DNA of 64,000 bases from Heloderma charlesbogerti (lineage: Eukaryota > Chordata > Lepidosauria > Squamata > Helodermatidae), in the NCBI GenBank assembly GCA_026122225.1, contig JANEZZ010002205.1, positions 310,001 through 374,000 on the forward strand, read 5' to 3'. Within the stretch, counting starts at the first letter, position 1. Each line of letters opens with the position of its first letter. This document shows positions 1 to 11,292 of the stretch, piece by piece. The position numbers and the translations under genes are program-made. The notes beneath the pieces are model-generated. The model was given only the letters and a program-made list of their open reading frames with translations, had not been told where the DNA came from and did not search any database.

Positions 1-58
1 TTACCGTTAGCAATGGGCCCCCTGTAACTTTGAAGACTCTCGCAAAATATGATAAGGG

Positions 59-272
59 CAGTGGAGGCCGGTGGCTCAGATTTTGGTGGGGCGGTAAATC
101 CATTCCAGGTTTTAATCAGAACCAGCCAGTACTCTGAAGGAGCTACACAAGGTGATGAACCTATTTTTGAGAAGTGGGTGAGAACCTTGGATAGCTCCTT
201 TAGAGTCCTGGCTGGTTCTGACCAAAACCCAGGAAAGATTTACACTGGATTTACACTGGAAAGCCTTCACTG
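59..272. mobile_element. Palindromic hAT-like MITE
   Basis: The left end starts CAGTGGAGGC and the right end is a diverged complement (CCTTCACTG). The inner arms are also complementary: AACCAGCCAGTACTCTGAAGGAGCT against AGCTCCTTTAGAGTCCTGGCTGGTT. The 8-bp flanks (gataaggg and gatgagga) match at six positions. Same family as the copies at 18506-18725 and 25631-25956. Confidence 0.65.
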
Positions 273-616
273 GATGAGGATATACTGCAGCAAGGGAGGG
301 CAGACATCTGGCCTGCGGGATCCGCTTTGGCTTTTTGCTAGAGGCGCCCTGAGGTCCACCCACTGGGACCAGACGCAAAATGGTGGCTTGGAGTGGAGCC
401 AAATTATCTACTGTGCCCCGGGAGCCATACACTGGGGTGACTTGCATACCCAAATCTGCCTCTGAGTTGCTGCAGATCAGGGATTCTAACAGTCTAATTG
501 TACCTAAAGACTCTTGTTCAAAAATGTGGCATTAGAGACCCTGGGCAATCTATCACAAAGTAGATGTGATCTATTTCGCATCTCGAGTACTACCAACACT
601 GGGTACTAGTCGCGGT

Positions 617-800
617 GTATTTATTTATTTATTTATAGTATTTTTATCCCGCTCCTCAGCCAAAAAAGGCTCTTGGAGCGGTTTACAATCAGTGAACAAA
701 GAAGACAGACCCTGCCCACAGGCTTACAACCTAAAAAGTCATGACACACAAGGAAAAGGTAGGTGATGGGGAGGAAGAAAGAGGAAATGATGCAGTACTA
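617..800 (-). mobile_element. LINE 3'-end fragment (L2/CR1 group)
   Basis: Reads as the reverse complement of a LINE tail: a TATTT-rich simple repeat is followed by text complementary to the usual 'accgctccaagagcc' 3' region. Only the terminal part is present. The rest of 273-1003 shows no recognised exon, although an upstream exon of the mucin-like gene must exist somewhere to the left. Confidence 0.5.
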
Positions 801-904
801 ATACTTTGAGTACTCCTAGTAGATCTACGACTCGTAGTATTAGTACCAGAGTAATACTACCAGTAGATCCCAATCTACTTTCTGCCTGACCCTGTATTAC
901 AGCA

Positions 905-932
905 TACACACACACACACACACACACACACA
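905..932. repeat. (CA)n microsatellite
   Basis: About 14 uninterrupted CA units, some 70 bp before the acceptor of the first WxxW exon. Confidence 0.95.
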
Positions 933-1003
933 TTACTTCCAACCAAGCACCTGTGTTTTCTTCCAAAGTCAGGGTTTTTTTTCTCTCTCCTCTCCCTTTT
1001 CAG

Positions 1004-1175
1004 AATGCAAAACCCGTTGGTTTGACCGGGACAATCCTTCTGGCACTGGGGACTATGAACTCATGTCACAACTCTGGGATGAAAATCCTGATCTAATCTG
1101 CCCCGATCCGATTGCAATTGAGGTCCAGACAGTGGACGGGATTCCAGCTTCAGAGACTGGGCAGACGTTCGCTGT
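1004..1175 (+). CDS. WxxW domain 1, N-terminal exon
   Basis: The 172-bp exon follows a long pyrimidine tract ending in cag (991-1003) and ends before a GTGAG donor. Read in phase 1 it gives C-K-T-R-W-F, then DRDNPSGTGDYE, ICPDP, IEVQTVDG and PASETGQ. These match the conserved blocks of the Mucin2_WxxW family (WFD, GDYE, VC..P, PA..TG). Two cysteines are present. The first tryptophan of the name-giving WxxW is lysine here. The exon ends in phase 2 and joins 2785-2894. Confidence 0.88.
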
Positions 1176-1233
1176 GTGAGATGCCACATCACTTTTCTAT
1201 GGGATGGGATCAGTGACTTAGATTGAAAAAGAG

Positions 1234-1465
1234 AGCTGGTGTGAGTGTAGTGGTTAATGCTCCAGTGCAGAGCTGGGAGACCCGGGTTCTAATCCTGGCT
1301 CAGCTGCAAAGCAAAGTTCACTGAGTAACCTTGAGCCAGTCAGTACCTCTCAGCTCAACCTACCTCAAAGGGCTGTTGTGAGGCTAAAAATTGTAGGGGA
1401 CCATGCATGTTGCCTTGAGCTCATTGAAGGAAATGGTGAGATACAAATCTAATACATAATTAAAA
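1234..1465 (+). mobile_element. Old Sauria-type SINE
   Basis: It contains a diverged 'gtgtagtggttaatgctccag...gacccgggttctaatcc' tRNA-like head, then 'gagccagtcag...tctcagctcaacctacctca...ggctgttgtgagg', the body of squamate Sauria SINEs. It lies in the intron splitting WxxW-1. The remainder of that intron (1466-2784) shows no further exon. Confidence 0.7.
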
Positions 1466-2784
1466 TCACGGCTTGATTTCAGATGGAGTACATTGGGAGG
1501 TGTTGCAGCTAGGCCATGGTTAGGGATTTCACTTTCTCTCTCATTCACTTCTTAAAAAAATATGAAGTCCAATCCTGTTTATGAAGACATTTTGAAATTT
1601 GGTGAGCTCTGGCCAAAAGATGAATTGAACAAAATTCACACCCATCTGCAGCCACAGTTCAGTCTTGCTATAAGTGAAATAGGGGTGGGAAGATAAACTG
1701 GGGCAGAGGCTGTTTTCTTCCCTCGACATGTAGTCAAGCTGAGCCAGAATCATAAATAGCCCTTTGCCCAAAATCACCAGTGTAATCTATGGGGCAGAGA
1801 GCTCAGTAGAGCAGAAATGGCTCATCCCAGTTCCAGGGAGATCTTGGATGCTTTCCTAGAAGGTCTTGGATGGTTTTCCAGCACTTATTGCAATTGCCAG
1901 ATTATGAAACAAGAGTAGTTGGGGTTCTTCAGTGACCTTGGGGTGAGTAAGACATGCCTTGAACTTCTTGCCGACTGACTTTTTCTGGCAGAGAGGTGTG
2001 TAGGAACTAGGGAGGGACATATCAGTCAATTTTGGTTTCACACAGTTTCTCATTTTTCCAACCTTAACTTAATTTTATCTTTTTCTACACCAGCTTGCAA
2101 TTTTCATTTAATTTCTGCACAAAAAAGCGTATGTGTTTTTGTGCACATTTTTCTGAATATGTACATTGTCTGCAACATTTCCCCTATCATGCACATTTTG
2201 CCAAGCCATTTCCCCTAATAGAATGTGTTTCGGTGCATTATGTATTTTTGTGTGCACATTTCCCTAATTTACACATCTTTACACATCTTTTGATTGGCAA
2301 ACTGTGTGGAAAAAATGGCCCAGCCCCAATGGCTCCCCCATTCCTCTAGCGTGAGAACTCAAGTTTCAGAGGAGGAGGGCGAGGGGAGTGACTTGAGGGA
2401 CTCTAGAGTCCGTTACAGAGAGGAGCAGGAAAAGTTAGGGGCAGGGCTCAGATGCCAACGTAGGAGGGAGCCACCCTAAGGGAGGTGCACCCCTGCGAAG
2501 CATGTCTAGCCGTGAAGTCCTCGCCCAGACTGCTCGCAACTTCTCTACCTTCCACTTCATCTCCTCTATTGATAATCGTAGATGTGTGGATTAGCTGGTT
2601 CGATGCAGTCTGAGCATTTCTGAGAATCTGTATTTGTAAAGAAGGTAGTCATTAACTGATAAAGTAGAGTTAGCCTGAAGCCTTGTTTGTTGGCATGTGT
2701 GGATTGCGGAGGGAAAGGACAAAGGAACGTGACACCCTCATGGCTCCTTCTCTGACACCTCATTGCTGCTCATGTCACCAACAG

Positions 2785-2894
2785 GAATGATGCCACCCAT
2801 GGATTTGCTTGTATCAATGCCCAGCAAGGGAAGGGGAACTTATGCCTTGACTACCGAGTGCGTGTCACATGCCCACTGTCCTACTGTTCCCCTG
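2785..2894 (+). CDS. WxxW domain 1, C-terminal exon
   Basis: The 110-bp exon starts after ccaacag and ends before GTGAGT. It completes a valine codon from 1175 and reads [17 protein letters not shown] then [11 protein letters not shown] and YCSP. Four cysteines join the two of the first exon to make six. The GF.C.N..QG...C..Y.VR..CP pattern is the second half of WxxW domains as in CILP. It ends in phase 1. The pair encodes about 94 residues. Confidence 0.88.
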
Positions 2895-3416
2895 GTGAGT
2901 ATCTTGCACATTTCTGCTGCTCACGCCATAACCATGGCTAAGAAGTATCTCTTGTTTAAGAATCTGACTTGTCAACGTTATTTTTATCTTCCCACATTCT
3001 AGAGAATGTTCCAAATCTCCCATTATTGTGGCATCAGCTGCCAGGGAAGAGGGGAAACAGAATTACCCACAAAGCATCACTGCATCCCTTCAGATTCTTA
3101 GATCTTTGTGGTTTACACAAGCAGAACCACACAGATCTGAAACCCAACAGAAAATCATTGAACACACTGGGTGTGGGCGCTGGGCGGGGGCGGGGGGAGG
3201 CTAGGGATGAAGAAGGAAGAGAATCTACCAGATCCTCCTGCCTTTCCTGCCCGTGGGCCATGAAGAGGTGTGTCCATGGGGCATGAAAGATGCATGAAGA
3301 GGGCTTAGTCAGGTGAGTGGTGGGTAGAGTCAGATTGGAGTTGTATTAGCTTAGATAGCTCCCAGCGGACAACCTGCTCCAATGAGATCTGGAGGTCAAT
3401 GGAGGCCTTTCCTCCT

Positions 3417-3825
3417 TAGGGATGTCAGAGGAATCCATCCGGTGAAGTTTGCTGAGCTTTCATCAGCACTGCCCCCTGGACTTCGGCTTGCTTACCTGTG
3501 AGCTGGCCCAACTCGATGCAGATTGAGTGGGGCCAGCTGGGGAATGTTCGGGGGGGGGTTCCCCTTAAATCACCATTTACACAAACGGTGACCACAATTT
3601 GTGCAAATTTGGCCATAATTTGCTTCTTTTGCAGGAATCGCAGACTCAATTTCCTTAATTTGCATCAATTGCACCCACGATTTGCACAAACCGTGGGCAC
3701 AATTTGCACACATTAACCAAATTATGGCTGCAATTTGGGCAAGTTAAGCAAATCATGGCTAAAATGTATGCAAATCATGCAAAGTGCAGCTGCAATTTGT
3801 GTAAATGGTGATTTAAGGATGGGGG
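3417..3825. mobile_element. Foldback hAT-like element, imperfect
   Basis: Begins TAGGGATGTCAGAGGAATCC, the head of the hAT-like family seen elsewhere in the window. Arms 'ccccttaaatcaccatttac' (about 3560) and its complement near 3805-3822 form a stem around AT-rich palindromic text (caatttgtgcaaatttgg). No clean right terminus or target duplication was seen. Confidence 0.4.
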
Positions 3826-3862
3826 GGAATCTGAGAAGTGTTCTCGGATTTCCAGAAACAGA

Positions 3863-4408
3863 TGTCAGGGTTGGAACTGAGCCCATAGAGCCCCAAAGCA
3901 GCTCTGATTTTGAGGAAGAGCTACAACCCATGGGAGAGGAGCCCACTCATCTCTCAGAGGCGCAGATGCATGGAGAGCCCCCCCCCACTCGCATTCCTGA
4001 GAGAGATAGTGACCCTGGCAGCGAAACAGCAGGAGATCGGTTGTTGCTAGACGCAAGGCGCCAGCGCAGAGAGAGGTGTGAGGTGGAGGGTGCTGAGAGG
4101 AGGCACTCAGCCCATTGGCCCTATGGCAACAGCTGTGCCCTGATGCCCCATGGGTAAGGGGGAGCCTCCCCTCCTTGCCCATAAGTTTCAGAGCTTTCCC
4201 GCCCTTCTCCTCAAAACGGGGACCAACTGCGTAGATGGAGCTTAGGTTAGGATCCCCTTTGCAGTTCCTTGCTTAGTTGCTGGCAATTAGCATCTGAAAG
4301 AGTCATTAAGCTGTAAAGGAATAAAGCCTTGGAGAGCATCCCTTTTGTCTGCATCTTGTTTGGGCTACTGGAGGGGACTTTTAAGAGGCAGCTAGGGCGC
4401 TCCTGACA
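3863..4408 (+). mobile_element. Probable solo LTR (copy 1, 546 bp)
   Basis: Starts TGTCAGGG and ends CTCCTGACA, an inverted TGTCAGG/CCTGACA terminus as in LTRs. An AATAAA signal lies near 4320. Flanks are acaga and acagc. A second copy at 30750-31295 is exactly the same length, and a third at 62491-63024 has a perfect 5-bp duplication. The open stretch inside it is repeat-derived. Confidence 0.7.
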
Positions 4409-6060
4409 ACAGCCTGCGGCTCAGCTCACAAATGAAAGCCGGGCTCCAGGGAAATCCAGCAAGCCTAAAAAGGGGCAGATTTCCCCATGACAGCCATCCC
4501 TATTCCTCCTCCTTGGCCCAGAACACCACTCTCAGGCTCTGCCCACCTTCCTGAAGAGTGGAGAGCCTTAAAGGAGCAGTCCTCTTCCTCCCATCCCATC
4601 ACCTCTTGGCCACCTTCTACTTTGCGTGTTTACTGTGCTGGCAAGCAAGCACTAGTGAGTGGGGGGGCCTGGTGTAAAGGGGAGCAGTTTCTCAGGGGAG
4701 TCTGGCTGCAGGGTGATGCCTCCAGGGGTCACAGCTCAGTGGTTCCTGGCTCTCAAGGGCCTCCTGCTTGCCAGCCTCCAGCTCACGCTCAGCATCCAGG
4801 CCTGCACCACTGTTCTTCCTGATCCTGCTGGTTCTTCCCCACTGTGCCAGAGCCCTGGCTGCTGCTCAAGGTCAGGGGTCATGACACTGCCATTGCAAAG
4901 ACTGTCACAGGCGATGTGGGGTTGAGGATATGTGGGTATACCACAGGTAGGCAGACAGTGCGGAAAGCCAGAGGCTCAGTTCTGGCTTACGCAGTCTGTG
5001 CGCAACTCAGACAAAGGAACCGGGACAGGGCCAGCTGTTCTACAAGGCCTCATGGAACCCTGCCGGGTCCTCAAGTCACCTGCTGGGCTCAGAGATGTAG
5101 TACCCTCTCCAGCCATCTGATGTGGTGGCAGTGCAGAGTAGCAAAGATCAGACCAGCAGTTTCCTCTCCTCCTTACAAGATGCCCACAGCAATGGAGGGC
5201 TGGAGGCACGTTGGCCTTGATGCCAGAATCCCTAGGTCGTGATCCCCAATATTTTATAACTGTAAAATATACATATATTATATTTAATACCATGCTTTAT
5301 ATGCTTATATACCGTGCTTTAAGTACACAAATTGAAGAGCACCTAGTCTGCATTTTTGTAATTTTTTATTGCAGTTTTTTTTTTAAAAAAAAATATTGTT
5401 TAAGTAACATTAAAACAAGCTGTATTACAGGGAAGGGGAACATGGGAAAAAATGGGTTACACATTTAATGACTTTTAGAAGGACATCTAATGTGTAGAGT
5501 ACAATCATATTACAGCTGCTGGATAGCCAATGTTTGATATGCTGATGGGAGCTAATGTGCTCCTGACTCGCTAACCTACCCCAGCCCCAGGGTGGTGTTT
5601 AAGAGCACTGATCTGAAAAGCACATGAGGAAAGAAGTTGAAACTTTGAATTTGGAGACAGAGCAGGGTGTTTTTGAGCTATGAATTTAACTGGACCATTG
5701 CTTTAGGGAACATAAAAGTAAACAGGATGGTTAGTTGTACTGGGAGAGTCTAGTTACTTGCATATTTGCCAAATAAACTCTTCAGAGCAGTTCTAATCAG
5801 AACTAAACTGAAACCCTTAGAATTTGTCCTGAACTTCTCACTACAATGAGATGTAGATAACATTTTCTGTGATCCAGATTACAGGTTGGCTCCAGACATG
5901 CCCTTGGATACAAAGCCCAAGCAAGTCACATGAAAACTAAATGAAGCCCAAAGACCAAAAATAGTGCCAGCAAATGAGAACCAAATTGCATCATTTTCAA
6001 ATGTCACTCCCCATCATTGATGGATTAGATCTGAAGAAAACCCTAATAATAGGTTCTTAT
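4409..6060. other. Intron without recognised element
   Basis: 4480-5240 is GC-rich and looks single-copy within the window. Short open frames there, including one with a hydrophobic stretch LLLASLQLTLSIQ near 4757, lack splice or family support. 5260-6060 is AT-rich with nothing recognised. Confidence 0.4.
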
Positions 6061-6067
6061 ATTAATA

Positions 6068-6175
6068 AGAATGTAAGGAGGGCCTTGCTGGATCAGACCA
6101 AGGGTCCAGCTAGTCCCTCATTCTGTTCACACACACACAGCGGCAGACCAGCCGGTCACGGGAAAGCCAAATAAT
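6068..6175 (-). mobile_element. LINE 3'-end fragment
   Basis: Contains 'ctggatcagaccaagggtcc' and 'attctgttcaca', the reverse complement of the tail seen at 26900-26998 and 43890-43970. Similar stubs lie at 28298-28385, 33256-33325 and 62146-62220. Confidence 0.55.
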
Positions 6176-6271
6176 ATGCAGATAAGAATGTGTTACAGGT
6201 TAAAAGCACGGAGGAAAAACAAAGTGAACTACTAGGAATGCAAGCAAACAAGCTCTGATCTTTCTTTTCAG

Positions 6272-6376
6272 CCCCTAGCCCCCAGGCTACAGCCAGACCA
6301 GATACTACGCTATCTCCAGCCCAGACTCCCCAGCCTGAACCAGAGCGAACCACCAGTGCAGAGAGCCAGAAGGGCG
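6272..6376 (+). CDS. PTS linker exon A1
   Basis: The 105-bp exon follows tctttcttttcag and ends before GTAAGA; phase 1-1. It reads APSPQATARPDTTLSPAQTP then QPEPERTTSAESQKG, rich in Pro, Thr and Ser. First and most diverged intact copy of the A array. An O-glycosylated linker is inferred from composition. Confidence 0.82.
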
Positions 6377-6429
6377 GTAAGAAATGAGATGGAAAATCAC
6401 AGGCTCGCCTCAGGTCTGCAGCAGTTTTC

Positions 6430-7840
6430 CTCCTTATGAGTGGGGGCAATGGCACTGCAAAACCTCCTTGGTCCAGGGACTCCATCGGAGACACAGTCGC
6501 TAGAAATAGGCTTCAACTCAAACGTTTAATAAGAAAGTCACTCCTAGTTGCAACACTGGTAGTGGGGATGGGCGGATTCCCTACCTGCCGGTCCGTGGGG
6601 AATCCACCTGAGGGGGGGAGGTGATCCGTTCCTCCCCCCGGAATCCTCGTGAGCCGGCTCCTCTCCGCTGCGATTCCGCGGAGCCACAGGCCGGCAGCCA
6701 GCGCCATGCCTCTGGCCTGGCGAATGGATACAGCCGCACTTGCAGCCATGAAGCCCTTAGTTTAACCGACTTGCAGCCATGTGCGGCTGCATTTAGGTCA
6801 AACTCAGGGGCTTTACGGCCACAAGTGGTGTCCACTATGCCACTTGCAGCTATATCCATTCGCCAGGCCAGCGTAAGGAGCTGGCCTGCAGCTCTGCGGA
6901 ATCACCGCAGAGAGAGGCCAGCTCCATAGGATTCCGGAGGGAGGCGGAGGTGAGTGGTGCCGCTCTGCTACCGGCTCCAGAGGCCGGATTCCTTTGAATC
7001 TGGCCTCATTGGGGTCCGCGGCAGATTTCTCCGCCATCCCTAACTGGTAGCCTTCCGACAGAAAGTAAAACAACTGGGGAATCGCTCATTCATTAGTTCA
7101 ATTCTCTCCAACTTCACCTATGGCAGGGACTGACACAGGGCAGATCAATAATCCCCCCTCAGTTTGTCTCTGCCCAATGCAGTGCCCACAGCTGCTCCAT
7201 CTTTCTCTGCTGTTGCATCCCAGTACCTTTCCCAGGGGAAACGCTGACTCCTCCAGTCTTGAGCGGGAAAGTCCAGTGTAGCCTTTTTGTAGCTTGCTCT
7301 TAAGGGGGCAATGAAAGAAGGCGGCAGAGCTCTTCTCTACCTGATAGATTAGGCCACCCCCGAGGAGCAGAGTTTGGCATTTCCCAGGTAAAATGCTGTT
7401 CCTCACTCCCGGCTTGCATCTCTCTCTCCTGTTGTCAGGGTCTCTGTTAGTCTCCACGTCTCTTCTCCACTTCCTCCCCCACTGTCGCTTTCTCCTGCTT
7501 TTTATCCAGTGTCTGCCCGCTTCCCCCACCCACCCATCACCTTCTTCCCCTCCTCCCTCTTCCAAATGAATGTTATCACAGTGATTAGCCCAGGCCTTGA
7601 GCATGCGCCGGCTGGCGTTGCTGTTGCTTTGCACTGCCACGGCTTGCCGCTGCCCTGGCATAGCTGCCAGCCTCGGGAAGGGTGAGGAGCACCCTGGCAA
7701 TGCTCTGATGGGCCTGCAGGATTCTGGGTAAGAGACGGCAAGCCCCGCCGATCCCTCACACTCCTGAAGAGTAAAATGTCTTCATGAGAGGTCAAAAAAT
7801 CACGGGAAGGTTGTGGTCATCTGTGAAACAGCTGGTCCCT
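6430..7840. mobile_element. GC-rich insertion of about 1.4 kb, unclassified
   Basis: Sibling introns run directly from the exon-proximal 'ggtctgctgcagttt' text to the 'atcaggggtgattc' text; here the same landmarks (near 6415 and 7848) are separated by about 1.4 kb. The insertion carries a complete hAT-like element (6563-7042) and a minus-strand open frame of 200 codons that resembles no family I know. Possibly an LTR remnant; ends are not defined. Confidence 0.45.
6563..7042. mobile_element. hAT-like element with perfect 8-bp target duplication
   Basis: Termini TGGGGATGGGCGG and CCGCCATCCCTA are near-perfect inverted repeats. The flanks actggtag (6555-6562 and 7043-7050) are identical, the 8-bp duplication typical of hAT transposition. 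There is no transposase frame, so it is non-autonomous. Related to 44654-45277 and the half-copy near 29620-29780. Confidence 0.85.
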
Positions 7841-8160
7841 ATTTATCAGGGGTGATTCCTGCTGTATGCAACTTTCTCAAGGTAACACACTGCCCCTGTT
7901 TTGTCCTTACTTTACATTTTGGGCTGAGGTGGAGGGAATGACTCAATACCTCAGGAGTGGAAGAGGCAAAGCTGCCCAATGGCTTCCTGGAATGAGTACA
8001 TCTTTGTGATGTCCAATTTATTTATAAGTACGCAAGCAGAACACATTGGCAGCAAATAGGTCCTCCTTTACCAGGCAGCAAATCCCCTGGCCTATGCAGT
8101 CTTCCACCCTTTCCCCTCCAAGGCTGCATCCTGACTTTCATCTCTGATCTTTCTCTGCAG

Positions 8161-8265
8161 CCCCCACTCCTCAGGCTCCAGCCAGGCCGAAGACAACCTT
8201 CCCTCCAGCCCAGACACCTCAGCCTGAACCAGAGCGAACCACCAGTGCGGAGAGTCAGAAGGGGG
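8161..8265 (+). CDS. PTS linker exon A2
   Basis: 105 bp after ttctctgcag, ending before GTAAGA; phase 1-1. It reads APTPQAPARPKTTFPPAQTP then QPEPERTTSAESQKG. The intron behind it carries a CR1 copy (8486-9400). Confidence 0.85.
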
Positions 8266-8485
8266 GTAAGAATGGAAACAGAGATCCCAAAGTGGAGATT
8301 CAGTTAGGCTCTGCTGAAGTTTGTATCACCTGGAATAAATGTCTTATTCAAAAAGAAGAGGGATCACAATATGGAGGGCATATGAATATGTGCCAAGCGT
8401 ACAAGCTTCAACAGCCCCAATTTGTCAGGGTTGGTCCCTGTTTTCTGGGTTCTGTTCTTGATAAAACATTGGCTCTGTTCTGTCT

Positions 8486-9400
8486 CAGGGAATGCTGATC
8501 AGATTTGCAGATGACACAAAATTGGGTGGGATAGCTAATACTCTGGAAGACAGGAACAAAATTCAGAGTGATCTGGATAGACTGGAGCAGTGGGCAGAGA
8601 ACAACAGAATGAAATTTAATAGGGATCAATGGGATTCAATGCCATGTTCTGCACCTAGGAAAAAGAAACCAAATGCACAGTGACAAGATGGGGGATACGT
8701 GGCTCAACAACACTACAAGCGAGAAGAATCTTGGAATTGTTGTTGAAGACAAGCTGAATATGAGCCAACCATGTGGTGTGCCTGCAAAAAAGGCAAATTC
8801 TATTTGGGGCTGCATTAATAGAAGCATAGCTTCCAAATCCCGGGAAGTACTAGTTCCCCTCTACTCAGCACTGCTTAGGCCTCATCTGGAGTACTGTGTC
8901 CAGTTCTGGGCACCACATTTTAAGAAGGATGCAGACGAACTGGAGAGGGTTCAGAGGAGGGCAATAAAGATGATCAGGGGACTGGAAACAAAGCCCTATG
9001 AAAGGAGACTGAAAGAACTGGGCCTGTTTAGCCTTGAGAAGAGAAGACTGAGGGGAGATATGATAGCGCTCTTCAAGTACTTGAAAGGTTGTCACAAACA
9101 GAAAGGCCAGGACCTTTTCTCAATCATCCCAGAGTGCAGGACACGGAATAACGGGCTCAAGTGACAGGAAGCCAGATTCCGGGTGAACATCAGGAAAAAC
9201 GTCCTGACTCTTAGAGCAAAACAACAATGGAACCCATTCCCTAGGGAGGTGGTGGGCTCTCCCACACTGGAGGCCTTCAAGACGAGGCTGGACAGCCATC
9301 TGTCAGGGATGCTCTGACTTGGATTACTGCATTGAGCAGGCGGTTGGATTCGATGATCTCATAGGCCCCTTCCAACCCTACTATTCTATGGTTCTATGAT
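8486..9400 (+). mobile_element. CR1 LINE, 3' part
   Basis: Encodes the C-terminal half of a CR1 reverse transcriptase with the motif RFADDTKLGG near 8499, a frameshift around 8680, and continuation to about 9164. The tail ends in the CR1-like 'ttctatggttctatgattc'. It interrupts intron text that is continuous in sibling introns (for example near 11940), which places the insertion ends. 5'-truncated. Confidence 0.85.
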
Positions 9401-9684
9401 TCATGTTCAACTAAAAGAGAGATGAAGGAGAAAGCTCTTAATGCTAAGACATTCCAGGGGAAGATTTATTCAGTTTTGTTTCCTCTGGCTGAGAAAGAGA
9501 AAACTGGACAATTAACCTATCATTGTAATATTTGCTTTATTTATAAATATAAACACAGAGGACACTGGAAGCAAATAGGCATTCTTTCAACAGGCAACAG
9601 ATCCCCAAAGGGCAGCTCATGCAACCACAAACCCACTCCCCTCCAGGCTGTATCCTGAGTTTCATCTCTGATCTTTCTCTTCAG

Positions 9685-9789
9685 CTCCCAGTCCTCAGGC
9701 TCCAGTCAGGCCAGAGACAACCTTCCCTCCAGCCCAGACACCTCAGCCTGAACCAGATTTAACCCCCAGTGCTGGGAGTCAGAAGGGAG
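9685..9789 (+). CDS. PTS linker exon A3
   Basis: 105 bp after tttctcttcag, ending before GTAAGA; phase 1-1. It reads APSPQAPVRPETTFPPAQTP then QPEPDLTPSAGSQKG. The ERTTSAES motif of A1 and A2 is changed to DLTPSAGS. Confidence 0.85.
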
Positions 9790-10410
9790 GTAAGAACGGA
9801 AAAAGATATGCCAAAGCAAAAATGCAGATGGGGTCTGCTGCCGGTTATATAATTTAGAATATTTTGCACCTGGCTGTCCTGACTTTTGAGTCATGATAAC
9901 TTTTTAGAGTACGTGCCAGACAATTTAGCACGTACTAAATTGTAAATTTAGTAAATTTACTAAATTTAGTAATAATTTAGTAAATTTTGTAAATTTAAAT
10001 TTTGCAATTTAGAATATTTTGCACTGGCCCTCCTGACTTTTGCACCTGCCCCTCTCAACTTTTGAGTCATCATAACTTTTTAGAGTACATGCCAGACAAT
10101 TTAGAATATTTTGCAATTTAGGATATTTAGCATCTGGCCCTCCCGACTTTTGCACCCGGCCCTCCCGTCTTTTGAGTCATGATAACTTTTTAGAGTACAT
10201 GCCAGACAATTTCATTTCATGTGGATGACAGAGAGCACTGGACATTCATGGTGTCTCTCTGATATTTTATTTTACATACAAATACAGAAACAGAGTATGA
10301 GTGCAGGGAAACAGTTATTCCATCAGCAGGTTGAAGATCCCCATAGAGAAATTTATGCAGCTGACCCCCACCCCCAAGGCTGCACCCCATTTCAGATCTG
10401 ATATTTATAG
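9790..10410. repeat. AT-rich internal duplications in the A3-A4 intron
   Basis: Text of the type 'tttgagtcatgataactttttagagtacatgccagacaattta' occurs three times (about 9883, 10064 and 10168), with 'gtaaatttagtaaattt' runs near 9935-10010. A local tandem expansion of intron sequence; no exon. Confidence 0.7.
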
Positions 10411-10514
10411 CAGCGAACCCCCAGGTTACATCCAGACCAGATACAACTTTCCCAACAGCCCAGTCACTACACACTGCACCAGAGCAAACCAGCATGCTGA
10501 GAGTCAGAAGGGAG
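10411..10514 (+). pseudogene. Frameshifted PTS linker exon A4
   Basis: Clearly homologous to A1-A3 (RPDTTFP and TAQS are readable) and followed by a good GTAAGT donor. The acceptor tract is degraded to atatttatag. Length is 104 bp, or 101 bp if the downstream cag is used; neither is a multiple of three. One base is missing around 10491-10496 relative to sibling text. Use of this exon would shift the frame of the next exon, so it is probably skipped or dead. Confidence 0.75.
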
Positions 10515-10764
10515 GTAAGTATGGAAACAGAAGGGCCAAATCACAGACTCATTTGGGGTCTGCTGCAGTTTGCAACATCTAGAGAGGAAAAAAAGTATAT
10601 TCCAAGGAGAAGAGGGTCCATAAACTGGAGGGCATATGAACATGTGTCAAGCATACATGCTCCAACACCTTATCAGCGGTGATGCTATTTATGTGTCCAG
10701 TTCTTGATAACACACACTGTCTCTATTCTGTTCCTAGTTCAACTAAAAGATAGATGAAAAATAG

Positions 10765-10942
10765 GTCCCAGGGCATAGCCCGAAGGCACATGAGACAGCC
10801 ACCTTGCTGAAGCTAAGCAGGTCTGGGTCTGGTCAGTGCTTGGAGGGGAGACCGCCTGGGAACTGCATGGAGCCACCTTGAGTTCCACAATGGAAGAAAG
10901 GTGGAATATAAATGTAAATAATAATAATAATAATAATAATAA
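10765..10942 (+). mobile_element. 5S-rRNA-derived SINE
   Basis: 'gctgaagctaagcaggtctg' and 'cttggaggggagaccgcctg' match the internal promoter half of 5S rRNA (AAGCTAAGCAGGGTCGGG...GGATGGGAGACCGCCTGGGA). A non-5S body and an (AAT)n tail follow. Further copies: 24772-24950 and 25084-25258. Confidence 0.82.
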
Positions 10943-11187
10943 GTGAAGGAGAAAGATCAAAATGCTGTGAAGTTCAAAGAAAAGATCCACTCAGCTTTGT
11001 TTCCTTTGAATGACAAAGAGAATGACAGAGAGCTTCAGCTGTTGGGCAGTATAGAAATGAAATGAAATGAATGAATGAATGAATAAATACAAGAGAAGAG
11101 GAACAGGGCCCACTTCAGTAGGCAGCATATCAACTTATCTAGCCTTCCAGTCACCCCCCGAGTTTCATATCTGATCTTTCTCTTCAG

Positions 11188-11292
11188 CCCCCACTCCTCA
11201 GGCTCAGTTCAGACCAGAAACAACTTTCCCTCCAGCCCAGACACCTCGACCTGAACCAGAGGAAACCCCCAGTGCTGAGAGCCTGAAGGGAG
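11188..11292 (+). CDS. PTS linker exon A5
   Basis: 105 bp after tttctcttcag, ending before GTAAGT; phase 1-1. Reads APTPQAQFRPETTFPPAQTP then RPEPEETPSAESLKG. Transition between the PERTTSAES type and the shorter PEETTES type. Confidence 0.85.

Noticed and set aside
3735..4157. 140-codon plus-strand frame, acidic and Pro-rich
   Set aside because: Lies within the solo LTR family; the copy at 30750 breaks the same frame, so it is not a linker exon.
4487..5242. Possible small secreted protein with a hydrophobic stretch near 4757
   Set aside because: No consistent splice sites or family motifs; frames overlap on both strands in GC-rich sequence.
7098..7700. Minus-strand frame of 200 codons
   Set aside because: Biased GC-rich composition, no domain, no splice or promoter context; lies within a repeat-like insertion.
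10790..10870. 5S rRNA-like sequence
   Set aside because: Only the internal promoter half matches; the rest is a SINE body with a simple-repeat tail, so not a 5S gene.
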